NCBI RefSeq assembly: GCF_000425785.1
Contig: NZ_AUEC01000019.1
Location: forward strand, 62,001 to 126,000
Direction of reading: 5' to 3'
Length of the DNA: 64,000 bases
Origin: Pseudomonas taiwanensis DSM 21245
Lineage (GTDB): Bacteria > Pseudomonadota > Gammaproteobacteria > Pseudomonadales > Pseudomonadaceae
Part shown: one piece after another, positions 8,898 to 16,864 of the stretch
How positions within the stretch are numbered: position 1 is the first letter of the stretch
How the letters are laid out: each line of letters opens with the position of its first letter
Notes under the pieces: model-generated
Database searches by the model: none
Told to the model about the DNA's origin: nothing
Seen by the model: only the letters and a program-made list of their open reading frames with translations
Program-made: the position numbers and the translations under genes

Positions 8898-8928
8898 TGT
8901 GGTGTTTCGCAAGTAACACTCATATTTT
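8897..8928 (+). repeat. Left terminal inverted repeat of the IS630 element
   Basis: 32 bases beginning GTGTGGTGTTTCGCAAGTAA; it matches the reverse complement of 10048-10079 at 31 of 32 positions (T versus C at base 9). It overlaps the last codons of the transposase frame. Confidence 0.92.
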
Positions 8929-10023
8929 TCGGCCTAACGCCTCGGCTGCACGACCGACGCTTGCCAAGATGTCATCGGCCTTTCGATGCCAGCGAAAGGG
9001 TCGAGGGTTGGCGTTGTGGGTGGCAAGGTAGTACTCAATGGACTCTTCCAGATCCTTCACGCTGGTATGTGCCTGGCGCTTGATCCACTTTTCGCTCAGC
9101 GTCGAGAAGAAGCGCTCCACCAGATTCAACCAGGATGCCGAAGTAGGTGTGAAGTGCACTTGGTAGCGCGGATGCGCTGCCAGCCACACTTTCACGTTGT
9201 CAGTCTTGTGTGTCGCGTAGTTGTCCATTACCAGATGAACAGGCATGTCCTCGGGTACGTTAGCGTCCACCTCTTTGAGGAAAGCGAGAAACTCTGTACT
9301 TCGATGGCGGCGCTTCAATCTTCCGATGACTTCACCCGTAGCGATATCCAGCGCCGCGAACAACGATGTGGTTCCGTGGCGCTTGTAGTCGTGGGTGCGA
9401 GTGACGGGTTTGCCGGGGGCAAGAGGTAAGCCTGGCTGGGTGCGGTTCAGCGCCTGAATCTGGCTTTTCTCGGCGATGCAGAGCACCAGGGCCTTTTCGG
9501 GAGGGTTGAGGTAGAGCCCAACAATGTCGTGGACCTTGTCGACGAACAGAGGGTCGGTCGAAAGTTAGAAGGTCTTCTCAAGGTGAGGCTTGAGGCCGAA
9601 GGCATGCCATATCCGCATGACGCTGGCTGGAGAAATGCCGGTTGCCTGACTCATCGAGCGAGTGCTCCAGTGACTGGCATCTTCGGGTTTGGACTGCAGT
9701 GCCTGATTGACCACGGCCTGTACTTGTTCATCGGTTATGCTGCGAGGCCGGCCTGAGCGATGTTCGTCATTTAAACCATCGAGCCGCAGCCGACTGAATC
9801 GCACTCGCCAACGCGAGACCGTGTGTACGCCGATGCCAAGTCTGTGGGCGATTGAGGTGCCTGATTCTCCACTAGCGCACGCCAAGATGATTTCGGCGCG
9901 AATGCGAGATTCAGCAGAGCCTTTACGCTATCGGGAGCGACGAAGCAGTTCGATGTGTTCTTCGTCGCTCAGCTCAATCGGGGCAGCAGGTCGGCCGGCT
10001 TTCATATCGTGGCTCCGAGGCAT
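8920..10023 (-). pseudogene. IS630-family transposase, two nonsense codons and lost catalytic Asp
   Basis: The frame runs from ATG at 10023 (or 10005, MKAGRPAAPIELSDEE) to TGA at 8920-8922, about 361-367 codons, the normal family length, with no frameshift. It has an N-terminal helix-turn-helix (SGTSIAHRLGIGVHTVSRWR) and a C-terminal DDE domain. TAG at 9928-9930 and TAA at 9565-9567 (in HLEKTF*LSTDPLF, where relatives usually have Lys or Arg) break it. The first catalytic Asp, normally in a CVDEKSQ-like motif, is Ala here (CIAEKSQIQ). The second Asp ([10 protein letters not shown]) and the Glu (LVERFF) are kept. Confidence 0.88.
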
Positions 10024-10047
10024 TTCTGATGCTGTAAAGCCTAGACC

Positions 10048-10079
10048 AAAATATGAGTGTTACTTGCGAAGCACCACAC
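10048..10079 (-). repeat. Right terminal inverted repeat of the IS630 element
   Basis: 32 bases ending GAAGCACCACAC, the reverse complement of the left end with one mismatch. The TA at 10080-10081 immediately outside is the second target copy. Confidence 0.92.
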
Positions 10080-10182
10080 TAGGAAGGCTCCTACATCCGC
10101 GCTGCGGCGCGGGCCATCACGTTCATTTCATTCCCCCGCCGCGTTCCTTACTTTCCCGTCCGATCATCAAGACGAGGAAGCA

Positions 10183-10500
10183 ATGCCCATGGCGCACCTG
10201 GCCCTGTACAAGCTCAAGCTGCTGGACCATTTCGAAGACCGCAGAGACGCCTGGACCTTCGCAGACTTCGAGAGCAGCTTGCTCAAGGCCTGGCGCCGGG
10301 CGACGCGCGATGATGCCAAGGCCATCATCCATGCGGCGCATAAGGAAGGATGCTGGCCAAAGACGGTCAAGCGTTACGTGCTGACCCACTACCAGGTTTT
10401 TGGCAATGTCAGTGCGCAGCTCAGTGCAACGTTCGCTGATGTCGTGGCGTCGATAAGCTCGCAGGAGAGGGCGCAGTGGCGATTGCAGGCATCAACCTGA
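10183..10500 (+). CDS. Small hypothetical protein
   Basis: A 105-residue soluble, mostly helical protein with no domain that I recognise. The ATG at 10183 is chosen because GAGGAAG lies a few bases upstream; the frame extends back into the IS element, which cannot be original coding sequence. Aromatic and basic residues are frequent (WTFADFESSLLKAWRRATRDD, in part). It is convergent with the OprD gene. It may be a real small gene, as its codon use looks ordinary, but there is no functional evidence. Confidence 0.5.
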   Translation: MPMAHLALYKLKLLDHFEDRRDAWTFADFESSLLKAWRRATRDDAKAIIHAAHKEGCWPKTVKRYVLTHYQVFGNVSAQLSATFADVVASISSQERAQWRLQAST

Positions 10501-10524
10501 AAGCGCAGCGGGCCGCGCGCAGGA

Positions 10525-11862
10525 TCAGAATCCTCCTGTCAGCGGCCACTCCACCGCCAGGCGGATCTGGTTCCCGTCCAGTTCCGCTTGCGCGGTATTG
10601 CCCCGGTGCACGTTGTGCCGCACAGAAAACGCAGTGCCCTTGGCCTTGCCGCTCTGCACCACGTAGCGCGCCTCAAGGTCGCGCTCCCAATGCTTGCCGC
10701 CCTTGCCATAGCCCAGGTAGGCATAACCGCCGTTGGGGTCCACATGCGATCCGTCGATATCGAACCCCCTGACGTACAGCGCTGTCAGGCTCAACCCTGG
10801 TACCCCATAGGCGCCCATGTTCAGGTCATAGCGCGCCTGCCAGGACCTTTCGTTGGGTGCGTTGAAGTCGGACATCTGCACGGCGTTGGCGATGTAGATC
10901 GCTCCACGGCTGACATAGTCGAACGGCGTGTTACCGTCCACCTGCTGCCAGCCGAGGCTGAAGCCGTGGGGGCCCTGGTTGTAACGCCAGACCAGGCTCC
11001 ATGTGGTGTTGTCAATGTGCCCGGATAGCGCCTTGCCGGTATCGGTGGTGCGATACAGGTTGAGATCCAGGCTCAGGCTGCGACGGTCGTCCAGGGCATG
11101 GGTGAGTGTGCTGCCCAGGTAGTGCTGGTTCCAGCTGTCTTCATAGCGAGAGGTGTACAGGCTGCCACTGAAGGCGGCGCCGGGGTTCCACACCACGCCT
11201 GCCAGGTCGAAACCGTTGCCTTGCCGGCCGTTGGAATAGTTGACCACGAAGCCTTGGTCGTGGCTCGACGCGTTGCGGTCGGTGTTCTCGTTGAAATGGC
11301 CGGCCACCAGCTTGAGTGAGTCGAACGGGTTGCTGGTGAGGAAGAATCCGGTGGCCGTCTCAGGCAACAGGCGGCTGTCGGAGGAACTGAATACCGGCGT
11401 CTTCACGCGCTGTTCGCCATAGGACAGCACGGTATTGGAAACACGCAGCTTGAGCGCAGCACCGCCCCGGCTGTACTCGGATTTGGGGTGGCCATCGTTG
11501 TCCAGGCTGAGCAAGCGTGCCTTGCCGGCGCGTCCTCCGCCGCTGTCCAATTGCAGGCCAAGGTAGGCGTGTGCATCGACACCCACGCCGATAACGCCTT
11601 GGGTAAATCCTGAGGTGAAGGTGCCCATCAAACCGTAGGCCCACTCTTCGGCAAGGCCGTTGCGTTCGTCACGCGGCTTGTAGGCATTACGCGCGCTGCC
11701 GTTGCGGCCCCCATGCTTGTAGTCGCGCTGGTCGAACACGCTGCGATTGAGCAGGCCCCAGGTGCTGTCCTCGACGAAGCCGTTGCTTTGCGACTGCGTG
11801 GAGTCGGCCATCGTGAATGGGGTGATGCCCAGCAGCGGCAGCGCCAGCAGCAAGCGGCTCAT
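10525..11862 (-). CDS. OprD-family outer-membrane porin
   Basis: A 445-residue outer-membrane porin with a short signal peptide (cleavage near TMA, about residue 19) and the OprD features: an early FVEDSTWGLLNRSVFDQRDY segment, and aromatic-rich beta strands with short turns to the end (RLAVEWPLTGGF). OprD channels pass amino acids, peptides or small organic acids. Its ATG overlaps the cupredoxin stop (ATGA at 11859-11862), so it is the last gene of an operon that begins with a cobalamin riboswitch about 3.6 kb upstream. That setting is unusual for an OprD porin and suggests outer-membrane entry for the ABC system's substrate. Intact cobalamin is probably too large for such a pore. Confidence 0.88.
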   Translation of the reverse strand: MSRLLLALPLLGITPFTMADSTQSQSNGFVEDSTWGLLNRSVFDQRDYKHGGRNGSARNAYKPRDERNGLAEEWAYGLMGTFTSGFTQGVIGVGVDAHAYLGLQLDSGGGRAGKARLLSLDNDGHPKSEYSRGGAALKLRVSNTVLSYGEQRVKTPVFSSSDSRLLPETATGFFLTSNPFDSLKLVAGHFNENTDRNASSHDQGFVVNYSNGRQGNGFDLAGVVWNPGAAFSGSLYTSRYEDSWNQHYLGSTLTHALDDRRSLSLDLNLYRTTDTGKALSGHIDNTTWSLVWRYNQGPHGFSLGWQQVDGNTPFDYVSRGAIYIANAVQMSDFNAPNERSWQARYDLNMGAYGVPGLSLTALYVRGFDIDGSHVDPNGGYAYLGYGKGGKHWERDLEARYVVQSGKAKGTAFSVRHNVHRGNTAQAELDGNQIRLAVEWPLTGGF

Positions 11863-12293
11863 CGTGCGGCCTCCAGTTTGCTCAACTGTGCGGCGAAGCG
11901 GTCTTTGGCGCGGGTCGGCAGGTTTCCTGGGATTGGCGTGGCCTGGGCGTCACCCACTTGAATCAACATCACCATGCCCATGGCCACGTGGGGAATGCAC
12001 TGGACGCCATATGTACCGGGCACCGTGAAGCTGTGCTCGAAGGGCTGGTTGAGCCTGCTCATGAATGCCTCGGCCCCGGCAGGCAGCAGCCCTGGAACGC
12101 TGGCGGCGTTGTGCCCGCTTTGGCTAGGCAGGAAGCGAACCGTGTCGCCTGGCGCAATGCGCAGATAATCCGGCTCGTACACCATCGACCCCTCGGCGCC
12201 GCGATTGAGCATTTTCACTTCATGCACCTCGGCCTGGGCGGCGTGGGTGAAAACGGTGCTGACGAGCAGTAGGGCGAAAGGACGCAACGGCAT
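11859..12293 (-). CDS. Pseudoazurin-like periplasmic cupredoxin
   Basis: A 144-residue blue-copper protein with a signal peptide (MPLRPFALLLVSTVFTHAAQA). All four type-1 copper ligands of pseudoazurin are present: His in the SGHNA motif, then Cys, His and Met in CIPHVAMGM near residues 108-116. Such proteins carry electrons, or copper, in the periplasm. The ATG at 12293 is preferred over a TTG at 12314 because GGAAG precedes it and the signal peptide is then standard. It lies between an ABC ATPase gene and the OprD gene and overlaps the latter by four bases. Its role in a cobalamin-controlled uptake operon is unexplained; metal reduction, chelation or copper handling are possibilities. Confidence 0.85.
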   Translation of the reverse strand: MPLRPFALLLVSTVFTHAAQAEVHEVKMLNRGAEGSMVYEPDYLRIAPGDTVRFLPSQSGHNAASVPGLLPAGAEAFMSRLNQPFEHSFTVPGTYGVQCIPHVAMGMVMLIQVGDAQATPIPGNLPTRAKDRFAAQLSKLEAAR

Positions 12294-12310
12294 GGTGGGA
12301 ACTTCCAGGT

Positions 12311-13099
12311 TCAAGGGGCGCGAAAACGCAGGATGCGCGCGCCATCGAAGGGGTCGGTGAGGTAGTGCGCCTGCACGCCGAAGGTGCTCAGCAGACGCTC
12401 CGGCGTCAGCACGTCCTGCGGTTTGCCCAGGGCGACCAGGCGGCCTTTGTCCAGCATGGCGACACGGTCACAGGTGAGCGCCTGGTTCAGGTCGTGCAGG
12501 GCGATCAGGGTGGTGATCGGTAGCGCCTGAACCTGGCGTAGCAGGCTGAGCTGATGCTGGATATCCAGATGGTTGGTCGGCTCGTCGAGCAGCAGCACCT
12601 GAGGGCTTTGGGCCAGGGCGCGGGCGATGTGCACCCGTTGGCGCTCGCCCCCGGACAGTGAGTTCCAGATGCGGGTGCGCAGGTGCTCGGCGTCGAGGTC
12701 GACCAAGGCTTGCTCGACGATGGCGCGGTCGTGGCTGGAGAACGGCGACAGGGCCGATAACCATGGCGTGCGCCCCAGGGCCACGGCGTCGAACACGCTG
12801 ATGGCGTCGAGGGTGTCGGCCTGCTGTTCGACCAGCGCCAGAGTCTGGGCGATACGCCGTCGGGGAAGCCGCGCCAAGGCGTTACCGAGCAACTGGACAC
12901 TGCCGCTGGCCGGCGCGCGTAGCCCGGCCAGCACTTTGAGCAAAGACGATTTACCCGAACCATTCGGGCCGACGATCCCCAGCGTTTCGCCGGTGACCAA
13001 GGTGAGGTCGATATCGCGGAGCACGAGATTGCCCGACAATTCGAGGCTCAGGCCCTGACAGGCGAGTGGGGCGATGGGCGCATTGATCATGAGGGTCAT
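12311..13099 (-). CDS. FecE/BtuD-type ABC ATPase
   Basis: A 262-residue ATPase of the iron-siderophore/cobalamin importer class. Walker A is GPNGSGKS (about residues 44-51), signature LSGGERQRVHIARAL (about 148-162), Walker B VLLLDEPTNHLD and H-loop LHDLN. Its start overlaps the permease stop by four bases. It energises the FecCD permease. The preceding riboswitch argues for cobalamin, cobinamide, cobalt or a cobalt complex as substrate, but sequence alone does not decide. Confidence 0.9.
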   Translation of the reverse strand: MTLMINAPIAPLACQGLSLELSGNLVLRDIDLTLVTGETLGIVGPNGSGKSSLLKVLAGLRAPASGSVQLLGNALARLPRRRIAQTLALVEQQADTLDAISVFDAVALGRTPWLSALSPFSSHDRAIVEQALVDLDAEHLRTRIWNSLSGGERQRVHIARALAQSPQVLLLDEPTNHLDIQHQLSLLRQVQALPITTLIALHDLNQALTCDRVAMLDKGRLVALGKPQDVLTPERLLSTFGVQAHYLTDPFDGARILRFRAP

Positions 13100-14112
13100 G
13101 GGCGCCCCCGACGGCTGACCAGGATCAGCGCGAACACAGGCGCGCCGATCAATGCGGTGACCACGCCAACCGGTATCACTTGGCCCGCAATCAGCGTGCG
13201 TGACAGTACATCGGCGGCGATCAGGAACAAGGCGCCGCCCAGGGCGCTGGCCGGCAGCAGGTGGCTATGGCCAGGGCCGAGCAGCAAGCGCAGGGCGTGG
13301 GGAATCACTAAACCGACAAAACCGATGGCCCCGACGATCGACACCATCACCGCTGTCACCAATGCAGCGCAACTGATCAGCAGCAACTGGGTGCGACGCA
13401 CGGCAATACCCAGCGACGCTGCCGAGTCGACTCCGAAAGTAAAGGCATCCAGCGTGCGGCGGTGCCACAGGCACACCACCAGGCCGGCCAGCGCCACTGG
13501 AAGTGCCAGCCACACCGATGGCCAGCGCACGCCACTGAGGTTGCCCAACAGCCAGAACAGGATGCCACGCGCCTGCTCGGCGGTGGCCGACTTGGTGATC
13601 AGGAAGGCAGTCAGTGCATTGAACAGTTGCGAGCCAGCAATGCCTGCGAGGATGACCTGGGCGCTGTTGCCAGTGGAGCCGCTGGTGCGGGCCAGCACCA
13701 ATACCAGCGCGAAGGCAGCGAGTGCACCGAGGAACGCACCTGCTGACATGCTCAGTGCCATGCCACCGAACCCCAGCAAGCCCACCAGCACCGCACCGGT
13801 CGAAGCGCCTGCCGAGAGGCCCAGCAAGTAAGGCTCGGCCAGCGGGTTGCGCAGCAATGCCTGGAGAATCACCCCGCAGGTCGCCAGCCCGGCACCGCAG
13901 GCGGCAGCCACCAGGGTGCGGGTCAGACGGTAGTTCCAGACGATGCCCGCATCGATCGGGTCGACCGGGTAACCAGCCTGCCACAGGTGGTTGGCCAGCA
14001 CTTGGTAAACCACGCTGGACGATACGTTGGCCTCTCCGATGACGGTGCCGGCCAGGACGGCGGCGAGCAGGGCCATTGCCGACAGGACGCTATAAATCAA
14101 CAAACGCTTCAT
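13096..14112 (-). CDS. FecCD-family ABC permease
   Basis: A 338-residue permease of the BtuC/FecCD family with about 10 transmembrane segments. Family motifs include RLTRTLVAAACGAGLATCGVIL near the start and the cytoplasmic coupling region GAIGFVGLVIPHALRLLLG near residue 265. The ATG at 14112 (MKRLLIYSVLSAM) overlaps the binding-protein stop by one base (TGATG); the longer open frame upstream lies in the binding-protein gene and is rejected. It should work as a homodimer with the ATPase. Confidence 0.9.
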   Translation of the reverse strand: MKRLLIYSVLSAMALLAAVLAGTVIGEANVSSSVVYQVLANHLWQAGYPVDPIDAGIVWNYRLTRTLVAAACGAGLATCGVILQALLRNPLAEPYLLGLSAGASTGAVLVGLLGFGGMALSMSAGAFLGALAAFALVLVLARTSGSTGNSAQVILAGIAGSQLFNALTAFLITKSATAEQARGILFWLLGNLSGVRWPSVWLALPVALAGLVVCLWHRRTLDAFTFGVDSAASLGIAVRRTQLLLISCAALVTAVMVSIVGAIGFVGLVIPHALRLLLGPGHSHLLPASALGGALFLIAADVLSRTLIAGQVIPVGVVTALIGAPVFALILVSRRGRP

Positions 14113-15122
14113 CACGGCGCCGCATTGCCGCTGGCGAAGGCGGCAGACAAAGTCTGCAGGCCACGGAACAGACGGATGCCGGCCTGCATGGCATCTGCAT
14201 CGAGGATGATGATGCGGTTGTTCTTCACCGCGTCCATGTTGCGGGTGACCGGGTCGTTGTGCAGGAAGTCGAGTTTTTTCTGGTAGTCGTCGGCGGGGAA
14301 GCGGCGGCGGTCCATGCGGGCAATGATCAGCCAGGTTGGATTGGCCTTGGCCAGCGTTTCCCAGCCCACGGTCGGCCATTCCTCGTTGGACTCGACCACA
14401 TTGCGCACACCGAGGGTGCGCAGCATGAAGTCAGCCACCCCTTGGCGACCAGCCACATAAGGGTCTATCTGGAAGTCGGCGCTGGAGAACCAGAACAATG
14501 CGCTGGTGTTGGAGAGGTCCTTGCCTGCAACGTGCTTTCTGGCACTGTCCAGGCTTGCCTTGAGATCGGCGTTCAATGCCGCGCCGCGGTCCTGCACGTC
14601 GAAGATCTCGGCCAGTTGGCTGACGCTTTTGTAGATGCTCTGGACCTGGAAAGCTTGTAGACGGGTACCGTCGGCTCCGACCAGGTTGTCCTTGCCTTCG
14701 CAGTCCGATGGCAGCAGGTACGTAGGAATCTTCAGCTCATCGAACTGCTCGCGGGTTGCCACGACGCCCTGGGCGCCGACCATCCACTCGAATTGCACCG
14801 CCACCAACCGTGGGCGCTTGCCCACCACGGCTTCGAAACTGGGGTCGTTGTCGGCCAGCCGCTCGACCTTGTCGTTCACCGCCTTGTACTCGGGCAGCAC
14901 ATTGTTGAACCACAGCGAAGTGCCGGCCACTTTGTCGCCCAGCCCAAGGGCATAGAGGATCTCGGTCGCCGCCTGGCCGATGGTGACGGCGCGCTCGGGG
15001 GCCTGGGCGAAGGTCTGGGGCCGGCCACAGTTGTCGACGGTGAGCGGGTAGTGGGTGGTAGCGGCCTGGGCCAGGCCGGCGAGGCTCAGGCCTGCAAGCA
15101 GGGTGGTGAAGCGCAGCAGCAT
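14112..15122 (-). CDS. FecB/BtuF-like ABC substrate-binding protein
   Basis: A 336-residue periplasmic binding protein (Peripla_BP_2 fold) with a signal peptide (MLLRFTTLLAGLSLAGLAQA, cleavage after residue 20). The family opening is present: VDNCGRPQTFAQAPERAV, then ATEILYALGLGDKVAG. The ATG at 15122 was chosen for the signal peptide and for AGGAG upstream; the frame extends further back through the leader. It is the first gene behind the cobalamin riboswitch. Length and fold fit metal-chelate or corrinoid binding; the ligand is unknown. Confidence 0.88.
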   Translation of the reverse strand: MLLRFTTLLAGLSLAGLAQAATTHYPLTVDNCGRPQTFAQAPERAVTIGQAATEILYALGLGDKVAGTSLWFNNVLPEYKAVNDKVERLADNDPSFEAVVGKRPRLVAVQFEWMVGAQGVVATREQFDELKIPTYLLPSDCEGKDNLVGADGTRLQAFQVQSIYKSVSQLAEIFDVQDRGAALNADLKASLDSARKHVAGKDLSNTSALFWFSSADFQIDPYVAGRQGVADFMLRTLGVRNVVESNEEWPTVGWETLAKANPTWLIIARMDRRRFPADDYQKKLDFLHNDPVTRNMDAVKNNRIIILDADAMQAGIRLFRGLQTLSAAFASGNAAP

Positions 15123-15181
15123 GTGGGGGCGATCTCCTATCGGACAGTTCACGGCATGAACGCACGGACAGGCATCGCCAA

Positions 15182-15204
15182 GCCCCATGCGCACGGCGTG
15201 GGGC
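15182..15204 (-). promoter_or_regulatory. Hairpin between riboswitch and first gene
   Basis: GCCCCA and TGGGGC arms around a roughly 11-base GC-rich loop lie about 50 bases after the riboswitch and about 60 bases before the binding-protein start. No T-run follows, so it does not look like a simple terminator. It may be part of the expression platform. Confidence 0.35.
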
Positions 15205-15255
15205 TGCACCCGGGAACGGGTGGAGATGGCCATCCCGGACACCCCGCCGGTTGGT

Positions 15256-15432
15256 GAATGTAGGCCGGCAGGTCTCCTGACTGGTGCGTCCTTGCCCGGC
15301 TCCGGCCTTCCCGGATCGGCAGACCCAGTGGCTTGGTTGGAGCAGGCTCGGCACCTACAGTTGCGGGGGCAGTTCCGATTGGCCAGTGAAAGCTGGCCCT
15401 GGATTCCCTATTAATTCCGTGGTGGAAACCGG
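15256..15432 (-). promoter_or_regulatory. Cobalamin (B12) riboswitch
   Basis: Read on the minus strand, the leader holds the conserved blocks of the cobalamin riboswitch in order: TTAATAGGGAATCC, CTGCCCCCGCAACTGTA, GCCACTGGG, CGGGAAGGC and the B12 box AGTCAGGAGACCTGCC (complement of 15265-15282). It ends about 134 bases before the binding-protein ATG. In this class adenosylcobalamin binding usually switches expression off by hiding the ribosome site or terminating transcription. A regulon of ABC importer, cupredoxin and OprD porin is thus predicted to be on when cobalamin is scarce. Confidence 0.95.
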
Positions 15433-15477
15433 CGGGCCGCATGGTAGACCATTCGGCCGCCGGGTGAAAACGTCATA

Positions 15478-16644
15478 TCAGAAGTACTTCAGCCAGCTGA
15501 TGTCGCGGCGACGCGCCTTCAAGCGGCCGAATGCCCGCACCGGCAGGTACAGCGCCACCGCCAGCAGCACGGCGACCAGCCACACTGCACCGATCCCGTC
15601 GAAGCCAAAATACTGGCCCTGGTTCAGCCCGAACAGGGCGACGCAGGCCAGGTACAACAGCTTCAGGACGTAAAGGTGCAACAAGTAAAAGAACATGGGG
15701 GCTGCGCCAAACACGGCCAAGGCCCTGATCCAGCGAGCCTGGCCGGCACGTTCGAAGACGCGCAGCAGCACGAGGCCGCCCCCCAGGGTCAGGGCCAGGA
15801 ACAGCAGTGAAGGAGGGTACTTGGTGATGTTGAAGAAGCTCATCGCCGTCTGCGTCAAGGTTGGGTAACCGCTCCAGGGCGCCTCGCCATAGCCATTGAT
15901 CATGCGCAGCACGACGAAGCCCAGCAGGGCGATCACGCCGGCCATCAGCAGACGATGCTGGCGTTGGCCTGCGTCGCTGCCGCGGGCGAACCATGGACCC
16001 ATGCCATAGCCCAGGGCGATGACGCCAATCCATGGCAACACCGGGTAGGACGTGCGTAGGCGCAGGCCGTCGGAGAGCGTCAACCAACCACGATCATGCA
16101 AGATGGCCCACGGGACATGCAGAGCCGATCCCGGCTCGAAGTGCAGGCCGTCGAGCAGGTTGTGCCCGGCCACGATGACAGCGCCCACGGCGAGCATCAG
16201 CGGACGCGGCAGCCACACCAGCACAGACAGGGCAATCATGCTCACGCCAATGGCCCAGATCACCTGCAAGTAGATGACGGTGGGCGGCAGTTGGAAGGTC
16301 CAGGCGAAGTTGACCAGGGTGAACTCCAGTGCCACCAGGAACAGCCCGCGCTTGAACAGAAATGCCGACACATCGCTGCGGCCCTTGTGCTTTTCGCCGT
16401 ACAGCCAGGCCGAAAGGCCAGTGAGCAGGACGAACACCGGGGCGCACAGATGGGCGAGGGTACGACTGACGAACAGCGAGGGCTCGGTGGTGTCGATGTC
16501 CATCGGGTCGCCTACCTGGCGGTGCAGGAAGAAGGTTTCGCGGACGTGGTCCAGCAACATGAACACGATCACCAGGCCGCGCAGGGCATCGATGCTGTGC
16601 AGGCGCTGGGTGAGTTGGGTAGGCGTGGCTATGGCGCTTGTCAT
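15478..16644 (-). CDS. DUF1624 / heparan-alpha-glucosaminide acetyltransferase-like membrane protein
   Basis: A 388-residue integral membrane protein with about 10 hydrophobic helices. It has the DUF1624 opening (RLHSIDALRGLVIVFMLLDHVRE, in part, about residues 14-36), where Asp and His of LLDH are conserved in related membrane acyltransferases. Such proteins may move acyl groups across the membrane, but bacterial members are mostly uncharacterised. It is divergent from the hemB paralogue. A Zur-like palindrome lies 37-49 bases upstream of its ATG, so repression by zinc-loaded Zur is a reasonable guess. Confidence 0.75.
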   Translation of the reverse strand: MTSAIATPTQLTQRLHSIDALRGLVIVFMLLDHVRETFFLHRQVGDPMDIDTTEPSLFVSRTLAHLCAPVFVLLTGLSAWLYGEKHKGRSDVSAFLFKRGLFLVALEFTLVNFAWTFQLPPTVIYLQVIWAIGVSMIALSVLVWLPRPLMLAVGAVIVAGHNLLDGLHFEPGSALHVPWAILHDRGWLTLSDGLRLRTSYPVLPWIGVIALGYGMGPWFARGSDAGQRQHRLLMAGVIALLGFVVLRMINGYGEAPWSGYPTLTQTAMSFFNITKYPPSLLFLALTLGGGLVLLRVFERAGQARWIRALAVFGAAPMFFYLLHLYVLKLLYLACVALFGLNQGQYFGFDGIGAVWLVAVLLAVALYLPVRAFGRLKARRRDISWLKYF

Positions 16645-16680
16645 GGGGGGTCGCAGGCAGGAATCATTATCAAGTGAAAC

Positions 16681-16693
16681 GTTATCTTATAAC
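16681..16693. promoter_or_regulatory. Zur-like palindrome
   Basis: GTTATCTTATAAC is a perfect GTTAT-N3-ATAAC palindrome preceded by GAAAC, close to the gamma-proteobacterial Zur consensus (GTTATAnTATAAC core). It lies 37-49 bases upstream of the DUF1624 ATG in an AT-rich promoter region. It is a prediction from motif shape only. Confidence 0.55.
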
Positions 16694-16759
16694 TATTTGA
16701 TGAGCCCTGAACAGGCTTTTTCAGGTGGGTGACATTTTGTCGCGCCCGCGCCAGCACTG

Positions 16760-16772
16760 AATAATCGTTATT
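16760..16772. promoter_or_regulatory. Second AT-rich 13-base palindrome before hemB
   Basis: AATAATCGTTATT has the same geometry (5-base arms, 3-base spacer) as the Zur-like site 79 bases away, but only partly the same sequence. It lies about 93 bases upstream of the hemB-type ATG. It may be a weaker metalloregulator site or chance. Confidence 0.3.
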
Positions 16773-16864
16773 GCCCGGCGCGCACGGGACAATCTCGATA
16801 TTTTGGCTTTTCAGTCACGCACGACAGGCTTATGGTGTAGGTCGTCAAATTTCTTGGAGCTTCC

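Larger units (their letters stand above)
8895..10081. mobile_element. IS630-family insertion sequence, defective
   Basis: A 1183-base element (8897-10079) bounded by 32-base inverted repeats differing at one position and flanked by the TA dinucleotide at 8895-8896 and 10080-10081, the target duplication typical of IS630/Tc1-type elements. It carries one transposase frame on the minus strand with two premature stops and a substituted catalytic residue. It is inserted exactly in the stop codon of the GNAT gene. Without transposase from elsewhere it should be immobile, but the near-perfect ends could still be used in trans. Confidence 0.9.
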
